Source: Vagococcus salmoninarum (GTDB lineage Bacteria; Bacillota; Bacilli; Lactobacillales; Vagococcaceae). From it: 64,000 nucleotides of DNA. Both the position numbers and the translations under genes were made by a program. Location of the stretch: positions 62,001-126,000 of the forward strand of contig NZ_NGJU01000002.1 in NCBI RefSeq assembly GCF_003987495.1, in the 5' to 3' direction. Below, piece after piece: positions 8,499 to 21,794 of this stretch. Within the stretch, counting starts at the first letter, position 1. Each line of letters starts with the position of its first letter. The notes beneath the pieces were generated by a model. That model did no database searches and was not told where the DNA came from. It saw only the letters and a program-made list of their open reading frames with translations.

Positions 8499-9131
8499 TT
8501 AATTTTGCCATTTAGAGGGATTTTCTTTCCACTCTTCAAGTAATTTTACATCATCACCTTTGATGTAGTCAATTTCTAAGGCTCCGGCAATTAACACGGA
8601 ATAATTCGTTAAAGTTACTAGTTTTATCCCTGCTTTCGTAAAGTTCTCAACACCAACTGGTAATTCATAAGTAAAGATTGCGGCAACGCCTAGAACATTT
8701 GCCCCCTCACGAGTAGCTGCTTCAGCTGCCTCTAGAACACTGCCACCAGTTGAAATTAAGTCTTCAATAATGACCATTTTTTGGCCTTCACTAATCCGCC
8801 CTTCAATTTGGTTGCCTTTGCCATGTTTTTTAGCTGCTCCACGAATGTAGACCATCGGTAAATTAAGGATGGTCGCTACCCAAGCGGCATGAGGAATGCC
8901 CGCTGTGGCTGTTCCAGCAATAACTTCAACCTCAGGAAACTGCTCTTTAATTTGAGCAGCTAGCCCTTCGGCGATTTTATTTCTAACTTCCGGATAACTC
9001 ATTGTCACCCGATTATCACAATAGATTGGGCTTTTAATCCCACTGGCCCAAGTAAAAGGAGTTTGGGGTTTTAAGCTTACCGCCTCAATTTTTAATAAAT
9101 CTTTCGCAATCTCTTTACTTAACTCAGTCAT
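8499..9131 (-). CDS. pyrE: Orotate phosphoribosyltransferase
   Basis: Joins orotate to PRPP to make OMP, the fifth UMP step. At 210 aa from the 9131 ATG it has the normal length. The start is supported by GGAG 9 nt upstream and a 1-nt gap after the pyrF stop; the longer reading to 9179 overlaps pyrF and adds a sequence without family likeness. Key motifs are [28 protein letters not shown] and the PRPP-binding loop [17 protein letters not shown]. It is the last biosynthetic gene of the operon, followed by the carbonic anhydrase. Confidence 0.95.
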   Translation of the reverse strand: MTELSKEIAKDLLKIEAVSLKPQTPFTWASGIKSPIYCDNRVTMSYPEVRNKIAEGLAAQIKEQFPEVEVIAGTATAGIPHAAWVATILNLPMVYIRGAAKKHGKGNQIEGRISEGQKMVIIEDLISTGGSVLEAAEAATREGANVLGVAAIFTYELPVGVENFTKAGIKLVTLTNYSVLIAGALEIDYIKGDDVKLLEEWKENPSKWQN

Positions 9132-9132
9132 T

Positions 9133-9846
9133 TTAATAGTCTCCATTCCATTGATTTTTAATCTCTTGATAAGCTTCATAAGGCTTCACCGCTTGGGTAA
9201 TCGGTCGACCAACGACAATATAGTCTGAACCGATTTCCCGGGCTTGGCCAGGCGTCACAATTCGTTGCTGATCGCCGATGGCACTACCTGTCGGTCTAAT
9301 TCCCGGCGTTAAACAAGCGAAGTTTGGGGAAGTTCCGGCTTTGATGGCTTGAACTTCTAAAGCAGAACAAACCACCCCATCTAAGCCGCTGGCAGCTGTC
9401 ATTTGCCCATAATGAACCACACTTTCTAATAAGCTTACTGGAATTAGCTGGTCTTTTTGCATCTCACTTTCAGCTGTCGAAGTTAACTGAGTCACTGCGA
9501 TTAACAAAGGTCGTTCCTCGCCTAGCCTGGTTCCTGCTTCTAAGCCTTTTAAGGCGGCCTTCATCATTTTCTGACCACCAGCCGCATGAACATTCGTTAA
9601 GCTGACACCAAGCTTAGCAATGCCGGTCATCGCACTTTCTACTGTGTTGGGAATATCATGGAGTTTCAAATCTAAAAAAACATCATGGCCCAGAGATTTT
9701 AACCACTGAACAATTGCCGGCCCTTCTTGATAAAATAATTCCATGCCGACTTTGACGTAAAGTGATTCATTTACTGGAAAATGCGCAAAAAAGGTGATAA
9801 TACTTTCTTTGTTTGGAAAATCTAAAGCAATAATTGGTCGATTCAT
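9133..9846 (-). CDS. pyrF: Orotidine 5'-phosphate decarboxylase
   Basis: Decarboxylates OMP to UMP, the final step. TIM-barrel protein of 237 aa with ALDFPNKE at the N-terminus, the catalytic [11 protein letters not shown] (Lys/Asp charge network) near residue 60, and the phosphate-binding VVGRPIT at the C-terminus. It lies 1 nt from pyrD upstream and 1 nt from pyrE downstream, so translation is probably coupled. Confidence 0.96.
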   Translation of the reverse strand: MNRPIIALDFPNKESIITFFAHFPVNESLYVKVGMELFYQEGPAIVQWLKSLGHDVFLDLKLHDIPNTVESAMTGIAKLGVSLTNVHAAGGQKMMKAALKGLEAGTRLGEERPLLIAVTQLTSTAESEMQKDQLIPVSLLESVVHYGQMTAASGLDGVVCSALEVQAIKAGTSPNFACLTPGIRPTGSAIGDQQRIVTPGQAREIGSDYIVVGRPITQAVKPYEAYQEIKNQWNGDY

Positions 9847-9847
9847 T

Positions 9848-11541
<1,694 letters not shown>

Positions 11542-11587
11542 TATTGTCCTCATCCTCTCTTACTCTTTAAAATACTTATTTAACTCC

Positions 11588-11704
11588 GGCTTTAAAGGCC
11601 CTTAACACACCTTGATTTGACGGGTTCTAACGGGCAAAGCCTACTTGCTTTCCAAGTCTTTGGCTTTAAACGACCTTTATCACACCTTTTATAGCGGATT
11701 GACT
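11588..11704. repeat. Imperfect tandem duplication between carB and pyrK
   Basis: Two copies of a roughly 26-nt element, at 11588-11613 and 11662-11688, share the cores GGCTTTAAA and CACACCTT with a similar middle. The similarity extends weakly to TTGAC at 11617 and 11700, so the second unit overlaps the last codons of carB. It looks like a small duplication of the carB 3' end. No T-run follows, so it is not an obvious terminator. Confidence 0.55.
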
Positions 11705-14700
11705 TGGAAGGCTTGTGATTCTAAAACTGATAAAATCGCACTAGCTGTGTCTAATGAGGTAAATAAAGGAATCCCATGTTCCACTGATTCTCGGCGAATT
11801 AAGAAGCCATCAGAAGCGACTGCTCGTTTTTTATCCATTGTGTTTACAACGACTTGAGCTTCCCCTTGCCGAATCACATCTAGGACTGTCTCACCATTCT
11901 CGTGAGCAATCTTCGCTACTGACTTAGCTTGTAAGCCATTTTCATTTAAGAATTTTGCAGTTCCTTCAGTGGCAATTAAACTGTAACCAATCGCTTTGAA
12001 GCGACGGGCTAAAGCTAAGGCTTCATCTTTGGCTTCGTCAGCAATAGTGAAGAGGACCGAACCGTAAGTTGGTAAATGTAAACCACTAGCTTCAAAAGCT
12101 TTATAAAGGGCTTTGTTTAAGTTCACATCAGAACCCATAACTTCCCCTGTTGATTTCATTTCCGGCCCTAAGTAAGTGTCAACTTGTTGGAGCTTAGCAA
12201 AGGAGAAAACTGGGGCTTTCACATGGACCCCTTGAGCTTCTGGATAAAGCCCATCTTCGTAACCTAGTTCTTTTAAAGTTTTACCTAAAATCAGTTGCGT
12301 AGCAACTTGTGACATCGGAATCCCCGTAACTTTACTTAAAAAAGGCACCGTTCGGCTAGCTCGCGGGTTCACTTCAATCACATAGACTGTGTTGTTGTTA
12401 ATCACGAATTGGACATTCATCATCCCTTTACAGTTTAAACCAATCGCGAGACGTTTCGTGTAATCAGCGATTGTTCTTTGGATTTCCGCTGATAGACGTT
12501 GTGGTGGATAAACTGCCATCGAATCACCTGAATGGACGCCAGCTCGTTCAATATGCTCCATAATCCCCGGAATTAAGACGTCCCTGCCATCGCTAATCGC
12601 ATCAACTTCACATTCTAAGCCAACTAAGTAACTATCGACTAAGACTGGATGTTCTGGAGAGGCTTTAACTGCTTCAACCATGTAGCTTTCTAAATCTGCC
12701 TTGTTTTCGACAATCTCCATGGCACGACCACCTAAAACATAACTAGGCCTCACTAAGACTGGATAGCCAATTTTTTCTGCAATTAGCACAGCTTCTTCTT
12801 TACTAGTCGCGGTATCCCCTGGCGGCATCGGAATCTTTAATTCCGTTAAGGCTTGCTCGAATAAGTCCCGGTTTTCTGCCCGGTCTAAGTCTTCGATACT
12901 TGTCCCGATAATTTTGACTCCTCGTTTAGTTAATGGTTCTGCTAAGTTAATCGCCGTTTGACCACCGAACTGAACGATGACTCCCATTGGTTGCTCTAAC
13001 TCGATGACGTTCATTACATCTTCTAACGTTAAAGGTTCAAAGTAAAGTTTATCTGAGACTGAAAAATCCGTTGAGACTGTTTCTGGGTTACTGTTCATAA
13101 TAATCGCTTCATAGCCAAGTTCTTGGATTGCTTTCACAGAATGAACTGTCGCGTAGTCGAATTCAACTCCTTGACCAATTCTGATTGGCCCAGAACCTAA
13201 AACTAAGACTGAGGCTTTGTCAGTTCGAAGACTTTCATTTTCTTGCTCGTAAGTACTATAAAAATACGGTGTGGCTGATTCAAACTCCGCCGCACAAGTG
13301 TCGACCATTTTAAAGACTGGTTGTAACTTAATTTCTTTACGGAACTGGCTAATTTCTAATTCTGTTTGGTCCCACAGTTCAGCAACTTTTTTGTCGGTAA
13401 AGCCATTTTCTTTCGCTTCTTTTAAGATCTCTTGATCATTGATGTTTTCCCCTAAAGCTGTTTCTAATTCGATAATGTGAAGTAATTTATCTAAAAAGAG
13501 CAAGTCAATTTTCGTTAACTCTGCTAATTCTATGATTGAATAGCCCCGACGCAGAGCTTCTGTTAAGTAGAATAAGCGATCATCTTGAGCTTTAATGATT
13601 TTTTCCATTAAGACTTCTTCTGAGACGCTATTTAATTCTTTCAACTCCACATGATGAGCGCCAATTTCTAACGAGCGCACAGCTTTTAAGAGGGATTCTT
13701 CAATGTTCCGACCAATCGCCATGACTTCCCCAGTGGCTTTCATTTGGGTTCCTAATTTACGTTCGCCTTTTTCAAATTTATCAAAAGCCCAACGAGGAAT
13801 TTTTGAGACGACGTAATCTAACGTTGGTTCAAATTCAGCGTAAGTGGTTTCTGTTACTGGATTTTTCATTTCATCTAAAGTTAAACCAACAGCAATCTTC
13901 GCTGCTAACTTCGCAATTGGGTAACCTGTGGCTTTACTCGCTAATGCTGAGGAGCGACTAACTCGAGGATTCACTTCAATCACGTAGTAATTAAAACTGT
14001 GAGGGTCTAGTGCCAGTTGGACGTTACAGCCCCCTTCAATTTTTAAGGCGCGAATAATTTTTAGTGAGGCATCTCGTAACATTTGATTTTCAATGTCCGA
14101 TAAAGTTTGACTAGGGGCAAAGACGATTGAGTCCCCAGTATGAATTCCCACAGGATCAAAGTTTTCCATGTTACAAACAACAATCGCATTGTCAGCTGAA
14201 TCACGCATGACTTCGTATTCGATTTCTTTGTAGCCGGCAATACTTTTTTCAATTAAACACTGGGTAGCTGGTGATAGTTTTAAACCATTACTAGCAATCT
14301 CGATTAATTCTGCCATCGTGTCGCACATGCCCCCACCAGTTCCCCCTAAAGTAAAGGCTGGTCGAACGATGATTGGAAAGCCAATTTCTTCAGCAAAGGT
14401 AACTGCGTCTTCAACGTTATTAACAATCACACTTTCAGGAATCGGTTGGTCTAGTTCTTCCATTAATTGTTTGAATAAGTCTCGATCTTCCGCTTGGTCA
14501 ATGGCACTTAATTTAGTTCCTAATAATTCAATGTCTAACTCTGCTAAAATTCCTGATTGGGATAATTCCATTGCCATATTTAAACCTGTTTGGCCCCCAA
14601 GTGTTGGTAAAATCGCATCTGGCATTTCTTTTCTTAAAATTCGTGAAACAAATTCTAACGTAATCGGTTCGATATAAACTTTATCGGCAATTTCTTTATC

Positions 14701-14868
14701 CGTCATGATCGTTGCTGGATTTGAGTTAACTAAGATAACTTCATAGCCTTCTTCACGTAAGGCTAGACAGGCTTGAGTTCCTGCGTAATCAAATTCTGCG
14801 GCTTGGCCAATCACGATTGGACCTGAACCAATTACCATAATTCGTTTAATGTCAGTGCGTTTTGTCAT
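11689..14868 (-). CDS. carB: Carbamoyl-phosphate synthase, large subunit
   Basis: Makes carbamoyl phosphate from bicarbonate, two ATP and ammonia delivered by CarA. At 1059 aa it has the two homologous ATP-grasp halves: the first begins [21 protein letters not shown], the second [20 protein letters not shown] near residue 550. Both contain the glycine-rich RP(A/S)..LGG loops and NPR(V/A)SRS/T motifs, and the C-terminal MGS-like allosteric domain ends the protein. The start overlaps the carA stop by one base (TAATG). The size and both halves are complete, with no sign of frameshift. Confidence 0.97.
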   Translation of the reverse strand: MTKRTDIKRIMVIGSGPIVIGQAAEFDYAGTQACLALREEGYEVILVNSNPATIMTDKEIADKVYIEPITLEFVSRILRKEMPDAILPTLGGQTGLNMAMELSQSGILAELDIELLGTKLSAIDQAEDRDLFKQLMEELDQPIPESVIVNNVEDAVTFAEEIGFPIIVRPAFTLGGTGGGMCDTMAELIEIASNGLKLSPATQCLIEKSIAGYKEIEYEVMRDSADNAIVVCNMENFDPVGIHTGDSIVFAPSQTLSDIENQMLRDASLKIIRALKIEGGCNVQLALDPHSFNYYVIEVNPRVSRSSALASKATGYPIAKLAAKIAVGLTLDEMKNPVTETTYAEFEPTLDYVVSKIPRWAFDKFEKGERKLGTQMKATGEVMAIGRNIEESLLKAVRSLEIGAHHVELKELNSVSEEVLMEKIIKAQDDRLFYLTEALRRGYSIIELAELTKIDLLFLDKLLHIIELETALGENINDQEILKEAKENGFTDKKVAELWDQTELEISQFRKEIKLQPVFKMVDTCAAEFESATPYFYSTYEQENESLRTDKASVLVLGSGPIRIGQGVEFDYATVHSVKAIQELGYEAIIMNSNPETVSTDFSVSDKLYFEPLTLEDVMNVIELEQPMGVIVQFGGQTAINLAEPLTKRGVKIIGTSIEDLDRAENRDLFEQALTELKIPMPPGDTATSKEEAVLIAEKIGYPVLVRPSYVLGGRAMEIVENKADLESYMVEAVKASPEHPVLVDSYLVGLECEVDAISDGRDVLIPGIMEHIERAGVHSGDSMAVYPPQRLSAEIQRTIADYTKRLAIGLNCKGMMNVQFVINNNTVYVIEVNPRASRTVPFLSKVTGIPMSQVATQLILGKTLKELGYEDGLYPEAQGVHVKAPVFSFAKLQQVDTYLGPEMKSTGEVMGSDVNLNKALYKAFEASGLHLPTYGSVLFTIADEAKDEALALARRFKAIGYSLIATEGTAKFLNENGLQAKSVAKIAHENGETVLDVIRQGEAQVVVNTMDKKRAVASDGFLIRRESVEHGIPLFTSLDTASAILSVLESQAFQVNPL

Positions 14869-15953
14869 TAGTTCTCCTCCTTAGCAGTCCAAGCATCCAT
14901 CAAGTCCATGAATTCATCAAACAAATGAACACCATCATGGGGACCTGGGGCAGCATCTGGATGAAACTGAACGGTAAAGGCTGGATAATTCTTATGTCTT
15001 AAGCCTTCGACTGTGTTATCGTTAATTTCTTTATGGGTAACTAGTAGTAACTCATTGTCAATTGACTCTTCCGCCACAGCGTAACCGTGGTTTTGAGAAG
15101 TGAAATCAACTCGACCAGTGGCAATTTCGCGAACGGGATGGTTTAACCCTCGGTGACCAAAAGGCATTTTATAAGTCGCTGCCCCATTAGCTAAGGCGAA
15201 TAATTGATGACCTAAGCAAATCCCAAAAATCGGTACTTTCCCTTGAATCCCTTGAATCATTGCAATGGCTTCAGGCACATCTTCTGGGTTACCAGGGCCA
15301 TTACTTAACATCACTCCGTCTGGTTGTAAGTTTAAAATCGTTTCAGCACTCGTGTTGTATGGTAGGACTGTAATGTTACACTCTCTTTTACTTAATTCTC
15401 TTAAAATACTATGTTTCAAACCAAAGTCCACGACTACTACATTGCGACCAATTCCCGGACTCGGGTAAGCCTTCGTCGTTGAAACTTGCTCGACTTGATT
15501 CGTCGGTAAGACGGTAGCTCGCAATTGATCAAAGGCATGTTCTAAATCCGTTGTGACGTCGACAAAACTGCCTTTCATCGTACCAGCTGAGCGTAGTTTT
15601 TTTGTTAACATGCGTGTATCAATACCAGAGATGCCAGGAATGTTTTTACTTTTCAAAAATTGATCTAAAGTCATTTGGCTCCGCCAGTTTGAAGCTAGAC
15701 GAGCATGTTCTTTGACAATGACTCCTTGACAAGTTGGTTCAATTGATTCAAAATCATCTCGGTTAATGCCGTAATTACCGACCATTGGGTAAGTAAAAGT
15801 GATGATTTGACCGTTGAAACTTTGATCGGTAATGGTTTCTTGGTAACCGGTCATCCCCGTTGTAAAAACAACTTCTCCCGTAATTGTTTTATCTGCTCCA
15901 AAAGCTTTGCCTTCAAAGACAGTACCGTCTTCTAGTATTAATAATCGTTTCAT
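14868..15953 (-). CDS. carA: Carbamoyl-phosphate synthase, small subunit
   Basis: Glutamine amidotransferase subunit that frees ammonia for CarB. Its 361 aa hold the N-terminal CPSase small-chain domain ([23 protein letters not shown]) and a class I amidotransferase domain. The nucleophile Cys is in [13 protein letters not shown] near residue 245, and the catalytic His/acid are near [13 protein letters not shown]. It lies 3 nt after pyrC and overlaps carB by 1 nt. Confidence 0.96.
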   Translation of the reverse strand: MKRLLILEDGTVFEGKAFGADKTITGEVVFTTGMTGYQETITDQSFNGQIITFTYPMVGNYGINRDDFESIEPTCQGVIVKEHARLASNWRSQMTLDQFLKSKNIPGISGIDTRMLTKKLRSAGTMKGSFVDVTTDLEHAFDQLRATVLPTNQVEQVSTTKAYPSPGIGRNVVVVDFGLKHSILRELSKRECNITVLPYNTSAETILNLQPDGVMLSNGPGNPEDVPEAIAMIQGIQGKVPIFGICLGHQLFALANGAATYKMPFGHRGLNHPVREIATGRVDFTSQNHGYAVAEESIDNELLLVTHKEINDNTVEGLRHKNYPAFTVQFHPDAAPGPHDGVHLFDEFMDLMDAWTAKEEN

Positions 15954-15956
15954 TTG

Positions 15957-17243
15957 CTATTCCCCTTCACTCCACGCGATTTGCCCATTTACTAAAGTTA
16001 AGATGGTTTGGCCTTTCACGGCTTTCCCAATAAATGGTGTGTTACTAGATTTCGATTGAAAGTCTTGACTGTCAATTTGGTAGCTCTCTGTGAGATTAAA
16101 GACTGCTATATCAGCTAAACCGCCGACTCTAATTTTTCCTGTTTGTAAACTAAAGATTTCCGCTGGTTTAATTGTCATCCACTCAATGACTTGCTCTAAA
16201 GTAAAGATGCCTTTTTCGACAAACTCCGTATACATTAAAGCAAAAGCTGTTTCACTCCCGACAATTCCGAAGGGTGAATCAACCATTGACTGATTTTTCT
16301 CCTGATGACTATGAGGGGCGTGGTCCGTCGCAATACAATCGATGGTGCCATCTAGTAGCCCATTGATTAACGCTTCCCGATCCGCAGTGCTTCTTAAAGG
16401 TGGGTTCATTTTAAAATTGCCATGGTCATGAGTAATGTCTTCTTCCGACATAATCAAGTGATGAGGGCAAACCTCACAGGTTACATGAACCCCAGCTTGC
16501 TTCGCCTCACGGATAATCCGGACACTTTCTTTCGTTGACAAGTGACAGACATGGTAATGAACCCCTGTTTCTTCTGCTAAGATTAAATCTCGAGCAATTT
16601 GTGATGATTCTGTGGCGCTCATAATCCCAGGTAATCCTAGTTTTTCAGAAACTTTCCCTCGGTGCATACAGCCACCGAATAATAAGGATTCATCTTCTGT
16701 ATGAGCGACGATTGGTAAACCAACTTTAGCAGCTTCAGTCATCGCTAAGTACATTGTCCCCGCGGTTTGGACACCGACTCCATCATTAGTAAAAGCGAAG
16801 GCCCCTGCGGCTTTCATTCCAGCCATGTCAACTAAAGTTTCACTTTTTAACTCTTCGGTAATCGGAGCGTATTGTAAGACTTTGACGACTGCGTCTTTTT
16901 GAATAATTGCTTCAACCTCTTCAAAGCGGGCGACTGTATCTGGTACTGGGTTTAAGTTAGGCATAGCACAGACTGTTGTGTAGCCACCTCGGGCTGCTGC
17001 TTGACTGCCTGTTTCAATGGTTTCTTTATGAGTGAAACCTGGTTCTCTAAAATGGACGTGGACATCAACTAGACCAGGGGTAATTAAGCCCCCTTTAACA
17101 TCAATAATTTTATCAAAAGTCGTTAAGTTAGTTGCTAAATCAACGCCGATTGCTTTAATGTTCATGCCTTCAATCCAAAGATCTGTTTCAATTAAGTCGT
17201 TATGGCGATCAATCATCTTGCCGTTTTTTACTAGTAAGTTCAT
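15957..17243 (-). CDS. pyrC: Dihydroorotase
   Basis: Zinc amidohydrolase that cyclises carbamoyl-aspartate to dihydroorotate. At 428 aa it is class I (Bacillus-type). It has the metal motif DVHVHFREPG near residue 60, His ligands in IVAHTED and HVCHLST, and the catalytic Asp in CIATDHAPHS near residue 305. The spacing is 1 nt to pyrB and 3 nt to carA. Confidence 0.96.
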   Translation of the reverse strand: MNLLVKNGKMIDRHNDLIETDLWIEGMNIKAIGVDLATNLTTFDKIIDVKGGLITPGLVDVHVHFREPGFTHKETIETGSQAAARGGYTTVCAMPNLNPVPDTVARFEEVEAIIQKDAVVKVLQYAPITEELKSETLVDMAGMKAAGAFAFTNDGVGVQTAGTMYLAMTEAAKVGLPIVAHTEDESLLFGGCMHRGKVSEKLGLPGIMSATESSQIARDLILAEETGVHYHVCHLSTKESVRIIREAKQAGVHVTCEVCPHHLIMSEEDITHDHGNFKMNPPLRSTADREALINGLLDGTIDCIATDHAPHSHQEKNQSMVDSPFGIVGSETAFALMYTEFVEKGIFTLEQVIEWMTIKPAEIFSLQTGKIRVGGLADIAVFNLTESYQIDSQDFQSKSSNTPFIGKAVKGQTILTLVNGQIAWSEGE

Positions 17244-17244
17244 C

Positions 17245-18171
17245 TTATGCCTTCCCTTCCAAAATCGCTTCTAATATTGCCATTCGCATGTAAACACCGT
17301 TACTCATTTGCGGAACGATCCGTGATTGCAGACTCTCTACTAACTCGTCTGCTAATTCGACATCCCGGTTAACTGGGGCAGGATGCATGATAATCGCTGA
17401 GGCTTTTAACTTTGCACCGCGAGCTATAGTTAAGCCGTATTCTTGATGATAGCTTTCTTTCGAAAAACTTTCAGAACCATCATGGCGTTCGTGTTGCACT
17501 CTTAACATCATCATGACATCGACTTCGCCGATTAAGTCATCTAGTGGTGCGTATGTACCATAGGCTTCATACTTGGGATCAAACCATTCTGCTGGGCCTG
17601 AAAAGTAAACATCAGCTCCTAAGCGTTTTAACATTTGCATGTTTGATTTCGCTACTCGTGAATGGGTAATGTCACCAACAATGGCGACTTTTAAATTTGT
17701 AAAGGTGCCAAACTCTTCATAAATGGTCATTAAATCTAATAAACATTGGGAAGGATGTTGGCCACTGCCATCACCGCCGTTAATGATTGAACTGCGAATT
17801 GTGTTACTTTGAATCAGTTGATGGTAGTAGTTTTCATCTTGGTGACGAATGACACACGCATCAACCCCAATAGCTGACATCGTTAAGACCGTGTCGTAAA
17901 GAGATTCACCTTTCGTCACTGAACTTGTGCTCGTATCAAACTCAATCACTTCAACGCCCAGTTTACGTTCGGCAACTTCAAAACTTTTATGGGTGCGAGT
18001 ACTATTTTCAAAAAAGAGATTCGCGACGAAAAACTGCCGTTGGGGTTTTTGCCATTGGGCCCCTTGTTTAAATTGCTGGGCTCTTTTAATTAAACCCATG
18101 ACTTCTTGGTCACTTAAAGCTTCTATTGTTAAGAGATGTTTTAAACTAACAATTTCATTAGTAACAATCAT
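17245..18171 (-). CDS. pyrB: Aspartate carbamoyltransferase catalytic chain
   Basis: Condenses carbamoyl phosphate with aspartate. The 308-aa protein carries the carbamoyl-phosphate signature [15 protein letters not shown] near residue 53, the HPSQ(C/A) loop ([12 protein letters not shown]) near residue 138 and the aspartate-domain segment [10 protein letters not shown]. No pyrI regulatory chain is nearby, as expected for Firmicutes. The 32-nt gap after pyrP has an AAAAGGAG ribosome site and no room for a third attenuator. Confidence 0.96.
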   Translation of the reverse strand: MIVTNEIVSLKHLLTIEALSDQEVMGLIKRAQQFKQGAQWQKPQRQFFVANLFFENSTRTHKSFEVAERKLGVEVIEFDTSTSSVTKGESLYDTVLTMSAIGVDACVIRHQDENYYHQLIQSNTIRSSIINGGDGSGQHPSQCLLDLMTIYEEFGTFTNLKVAIVGDITHSRVAKSNMQMLKRLGADVYFSGPAEWFDPKYEAYGTYAPLDDLIGEVDVMMMLRVQHERHDGSESFSKESYHQEYGLTIARGAKLKASAIIMHPAPVNRDVELADELVESLQSRIVPQMSNGVYMRMAILEAILEGKA

Positions 18172-18203
18172 TGATTTCCTCTCCTTTTCCGAGCTGCTTG
18201 CAG

Positions 18204-19490
18204 TTAGGCTTTTTCACTTAACGCTTCTTGAGGTAAGACTAAGTTCATCACAATTCCAAACAAGGTAGCTAAGGCCATTCCTGATAAGGCGAAGGCGCCT
18301 GCTTCAAATTTCAAACCACCGATTCCCACAACTAAGATTACTGAAGCAATTAGTAAATTGCGTTTTTTATCTAAGTTAATTTGATTGTCAATTAAGATTT
18401 TCAAACCACTTGAAGCAATCACTCCAAAGAGGACGAAGCTAATCCCGCCAATGACAGGGTTAGGAATACTTTGGATAATCGCACTAATCTTACCAACGAA
18501 GGCCAGAATGATTGCTAACACCCCTGCGCCACCTAAAACTAAGACGCTGTGAACTCGAGTAATTGCTAAGACGCCGATATTTTCACCGTAACTAGTAACT
18601 GGCGGCCCACCGACAAAGCTGGCAACGATTTGAGCCAAACCATCACCGAACAAGGTTCTTGAAAGACCAGGTGATTCAAAGAAATTACGTTTGGTTAATT
18701 TATTTAAGACTGTTAAATGACCGATGTGTTCAGTCATTGTGACAAAGGCAATCGGTGCCATTGTTAAAATTGCCCCTAAGTGCAACTTCGGGGTGTAACT
18801 TAAGAAAGGCACTTGGAATTCAGGCATGGCAAAAAGTGGCGCCGCCTTGATTAACTCAGTATCAACGATACCAACTAGTAAGGCGACTAAGTAACCACCA
18901 ACGATCCCTAGTAAGATCGGAATTAAACCGAGAAAACCTTTAAGATACATATTGAAGAAAACTGTTAAACCTAAGGTTACTAAGGCTACCATAATGTATT
19001 TAACACTATAATCTCCAGTCGGGGTGAACATGGCGTTTTGGGCCGCATTACCTGCTAAACCTAAACCGATGACCATGACAACAGGCCCAACGACGATTGG
19101 CGGTAATAAACGGTCAAGCCACTGAGAGCCGTTCCTTTTAATAAAGTAAGCCACTACTAAGTAAACCAAACCAGTTGTTAAAGCTCCTTGGGCAATAGCG
19201 GGATAACCTGCCCCTTCATCTGCCATTAACATTTGCATTGCCGTAATAAAAGCGAAGCTGCTACCTAAGTACGCTGGGATCTTGCCTTTTGTGACGATCA
19301 TATAAACGATTGAGCCTAAACCGGAACTTAATAAGGCGATCCCAGGGTCAATTCCGACTAGCTTGGGAACTAAGACTGTTGCGCCAAACATCGTGAATAA
19401 GTGCTGTAAACTTAAACCAAACCACTGTAGGGCTGGTGGACGATCATTAATATCTAATACTGCATCGGGATTTCTAAATTTTTCTGTCAT
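18204..19490 (-). CDS. pyrP: Uracil permease (NCS2/NAT family)
   Basis: Membrane uracil:proton symporter of 428 aa with about 12-14 TM helices. It shows the family stretches [20 protein letters not shown] at the N-terminus and [11 protein letters not shown] near residue 298, the NAT signature region. It sits behind a PyrR attenuator of its own (19515-19626), so its expression and that of the downstream genes falls when UMP is high. Confidence 0.94.
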   Translation of the reverse strand: MTEKFRNPDAVLDINDRPPALQWFGLSLQHLFTMFGATVLVPKLVGIDPGIALLSSGLGSIVYMIVTKGKIPAYLGSSFAFITAMQMLMADEGAGYPAIAQGALTTGLVYLVVAYFIKRNGSQWLDRLLPPIVVGPVVMVIGLGLAGNAAQNAMFTPTGDYSVKYIMVALVTLGLTVFFNMYLKGFLGLIPILLGIVGGYLVALLVGIVDTELIKAAPLFAMPEFQVPFLSYTPKLHLGAILTMAPIAFVTMTEHIGHLTVLNKLTKRNFFESPGLSRTLFGDGLAQIVASFVGGPPVTSYGENIGVLAITRVHSVLVLGGAGVLAIILAFVGKISAIIQSIPNPVIGGISFVLFGVIASSGLKILIDNQINLDKKRNLLIASVILVVGIGGLKFEAGAFALSGMALATLFGIVMNLVLPQEALSEKA

Positions 19491-19514
19491 GAATTTCGCT
19501 CCTCTTTCTTAACT

Positions 19515-19626
19515 AAAAAACCCTCATGTCTACTTTCGACATGAGGGTTTCACTAAATTTCCCTAAAAGAGCTTAGTTTTCAGCTCTCCTAGGTCAGATT
19601 AATGCTCTTCTCAGTCTCTCTGGACT
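19515..19626 (-). promoter_or_regulatory. PyrR-dependent attenuator between pyrR and pyrP
   Basis: On the minus strand, AGTCCAGAGAGACT (19613-19626) matches the PyrR-binding anti-antiterminator loop, with one change from AGTCCAGAGAGGCT. About 65 nt later an intrinsic terminator follows: CCCTCATGTC/GACATGAGGG (19521-19547), then TTTTTT. This is the Bacillus/Enterococcus-type pyr attenuator layout. UMP-bound PyrR would favour the terminator. Confidence 0.88.
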
Positions 19627-19643
19627 CAATTAAAAAGCGCTAT

Positions 19644-20201
<558 letters not shown>

Positions 20202-20251
20202 CTATTATAGTAGACTAACAACGATTACTAAGGAAAGGAATGGGAAGAAAC

Positions 20252-20365
20252 AAAAAGCTCCTGCCTTCAATAAAAAGGCAGGAGCACAATGTCTCATCTC
20301 AGGATAGCTTCGACTAATAAAAGCATTACTAGTTTCACTATCAGCCTTTTTAGCCTCTCTGGACT
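20252..20365 (-). promoter_or_regulatory. PyrR-dependent attenuator in the pyr leader
   Basis: On the minus strand, AGTCCAGAGAGGCT (20352-20365) is an exact match to the PyrR-binding consensus. It is followed about 65 nt later by the terminator GCTCCTGCCTT/AAGGCAGGAGC (20257-20285) and TTTTT. The leader runs from a promoter at 20406-20434 to pyrR. Confidence 0.92.
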
Positions 20366-20405
20366 AACTTTAAAGGTAACGTGTTATTCAATTTACTTCT
20401 TACAT

Positions 20406-20434
20406 AGTTTAACCTGTCTACTAACAAATTGCAA
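20406..20434 (-). promoter_or_regulatory. Promoter of the pyr operon
   Basis: The minus strand has TTGCAA (20429-20434), a 17-nt spacer and TAAACT (20406-20411). It abuts the rluD stop codon, giving a leader of roughly 215 nt before pyrR that contains the first attenuator. Confidence 0.65.
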
Positions 20435-21337
20435 CTATTTTTCTAATGTTTCTAAAGTTTCAGCAAACAAGGTTGGAATCGGCACTTCAAAGAACATTTC
20501 TTCCCCAGTTGTTGGGTGAGTAAAGCCTAAGGTTTGAGCGTGTAAAAATTGCCCTTTCCCTTCTAGGGTTTTACGTGGTCCATAAGTTGGATCACCAGCT
20601 AATGGGAATTTAATGTACTGCATGTGAACGCGAATTTGATGAGTCCGACCAGTTTCAAGTTGACACTCAACTAAAGTAAAGTCTTTATAGTTTTCAAGCA
20701 CTCTAAAGTGGGTCACAGCATGTTTGCCACCTTCTAGCACAGCTTGAGATTTACGATCGACTTTTGAACGGCCAATTGGCGCGTCAACGGTGCCTTTCTC
20801 ATGAGGAATTTCGCCATGTACTAAGGCGATGTACTTCCGAGTGGCCGTTTTATCTTTTAATTGTTCGCTTAATGACTCATGGGCTTGATCGTTTTTAGCG
20901 ACCATTAATAAACCTGACGTGTCTTTATCAATTCGGTGGACAATTCCTGGACGAATGACGTCATTGATACTTGATAAATTTTTGACATGGTACAATAAGG
21001 CATTGACTAGTGTGCCATTTGGGTGTCCAGCTGAAGGGTGAACGACCATTCCTTGAGGTTTGTTAATCACAACCACATCATCATCTTCATAAATGATTTC
21101 TAGCGGAATATTTTCAGCTTCAACAGTCATTTCAACTGGGGCAATGCGGGTAATTTCAACAACGTCACCAGCTTTAACTTTATAGTTAGCTTGAGCAACA
21201 TCATCATTAACAAGAACTAAATCATTTTTTAACCATGTTTGAATTTGCGAGCGTGAATGCTCTGGAAATTTGCTAACAATCGCTTTATCTAAACGACCTG
21301 TTTCATCTGTGATAACCATATTTAACTTTTCTAACAT
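20435..21337 (-). CDS. rluD: RluD-family 23S rRNA pseudouridine synthase
   Basis: RNA pseudouridine synthase of 300 aa. An S4 RNA-binding domain covers about residues 10-80 (LDKAIVSKFPEHSRSQIQTW). The catalytic domain has the signature HRIDKDTSGLLMVAKN near residue 135, where the Asp is the nucleophile, and later GRTHQIRVHM. It lies 1 nt after lspA with an AAGGTG ribosome site. The lspA-rluD-pyr order is common in Firmicutes. The exact target uridines cannot be told from sequence. Confidence 0.92.
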   Translation of the reverse strand: MLEKLNMVITDETGRLDKAIVSKFPEHSRSQIQTWLKNDLVLVNDDVAQANYKVKAGDVVEITRIAPVEMTVEAENIPLEIIYEDDDVVVINKPQGMVVHPSAGHPNGTLVNALLYHVKNLSSINDVIRPGIVHRIDKDTSGLLMVAKNDQAHESLSEQLKDKTATRKYIALVHGEIPHEKGTVDAPIGRSKVDRKSQAVLEGGKHAVTHFRVLENYKDFTLVECQLETGRTHQIRVHMQYIKFPLAGDPTYGPRKTLEGKGQFLHAQTLGFTHPTTGEEMFFEVPIPTLFAETLETLEK

Positions 21338-21338
21338 T

Positions 21339-21794
21339 TTATTTCACCTTATTTAATCTTTCATCGAGGATTATGTATATAAAGACGCAGCCTACACCGA
21401 ATGTTAATGCCATATCAGCTACGTTAAAAATTGGAAAATTAAAGAATTCGACTTGAAACATATCAACCACATAGCCTAAGCGTAGTCGATCGATAAAGTT
21501 ACCTAAGGCACCACCTAAAATCAAGGCGAGGCCAATTGTTAACCACTTGCTTTCATGACGATGTTGGTATAAGAAATACAACACAACGATACAAGTAATT
21601 GTCGTAACAATGTAAAAGAACCACAGCCGGCCTTCTAAAATACTCCAAGCGGCCCCTTCATTATGGATTTGCGTCAAGGAAAGGACTGGATTATGAAAAA
21701 TCGTTTCACCTAAAGCCACATTATTAACAATCCACCATTTAACTAATTGGTCAACACCGACAGCTATTGCAGCAATGACTAAATAAACAATCAT
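21339..21794 (-). CDS. lspA: Lipoprotein signal peptidase (signal peptidase II)
   Basis: Membrane aspartic protease that cleaves prolipoproteins such as PstS and the cyclophilin in this window. Four TM helices; the catalytic Asp residues are in GNFIDRLRLGYVVD and FNVADMALTFG. I start at the ATG at 21794 (151 aa), which has AAAGGAG at 7 nt and overlaps the upstream TGA by one base. A GTG three bases earlier is too close to the ribosome site. Confidence 0.95.
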   Translation of the reverse strand: MIVYLVIAAIAVGVDQLVKWWIVNNVALGETIFHNPVLSLTQIHNEGAAWSILEGRLWFFYIVTTITCIVVLYFLYQHRHESKWLTIGLALILGGALGNFIDRLRLGYVVDMFQVEFFNFPIFNVADMALTFGVGCVFIYIILDERLNKVK

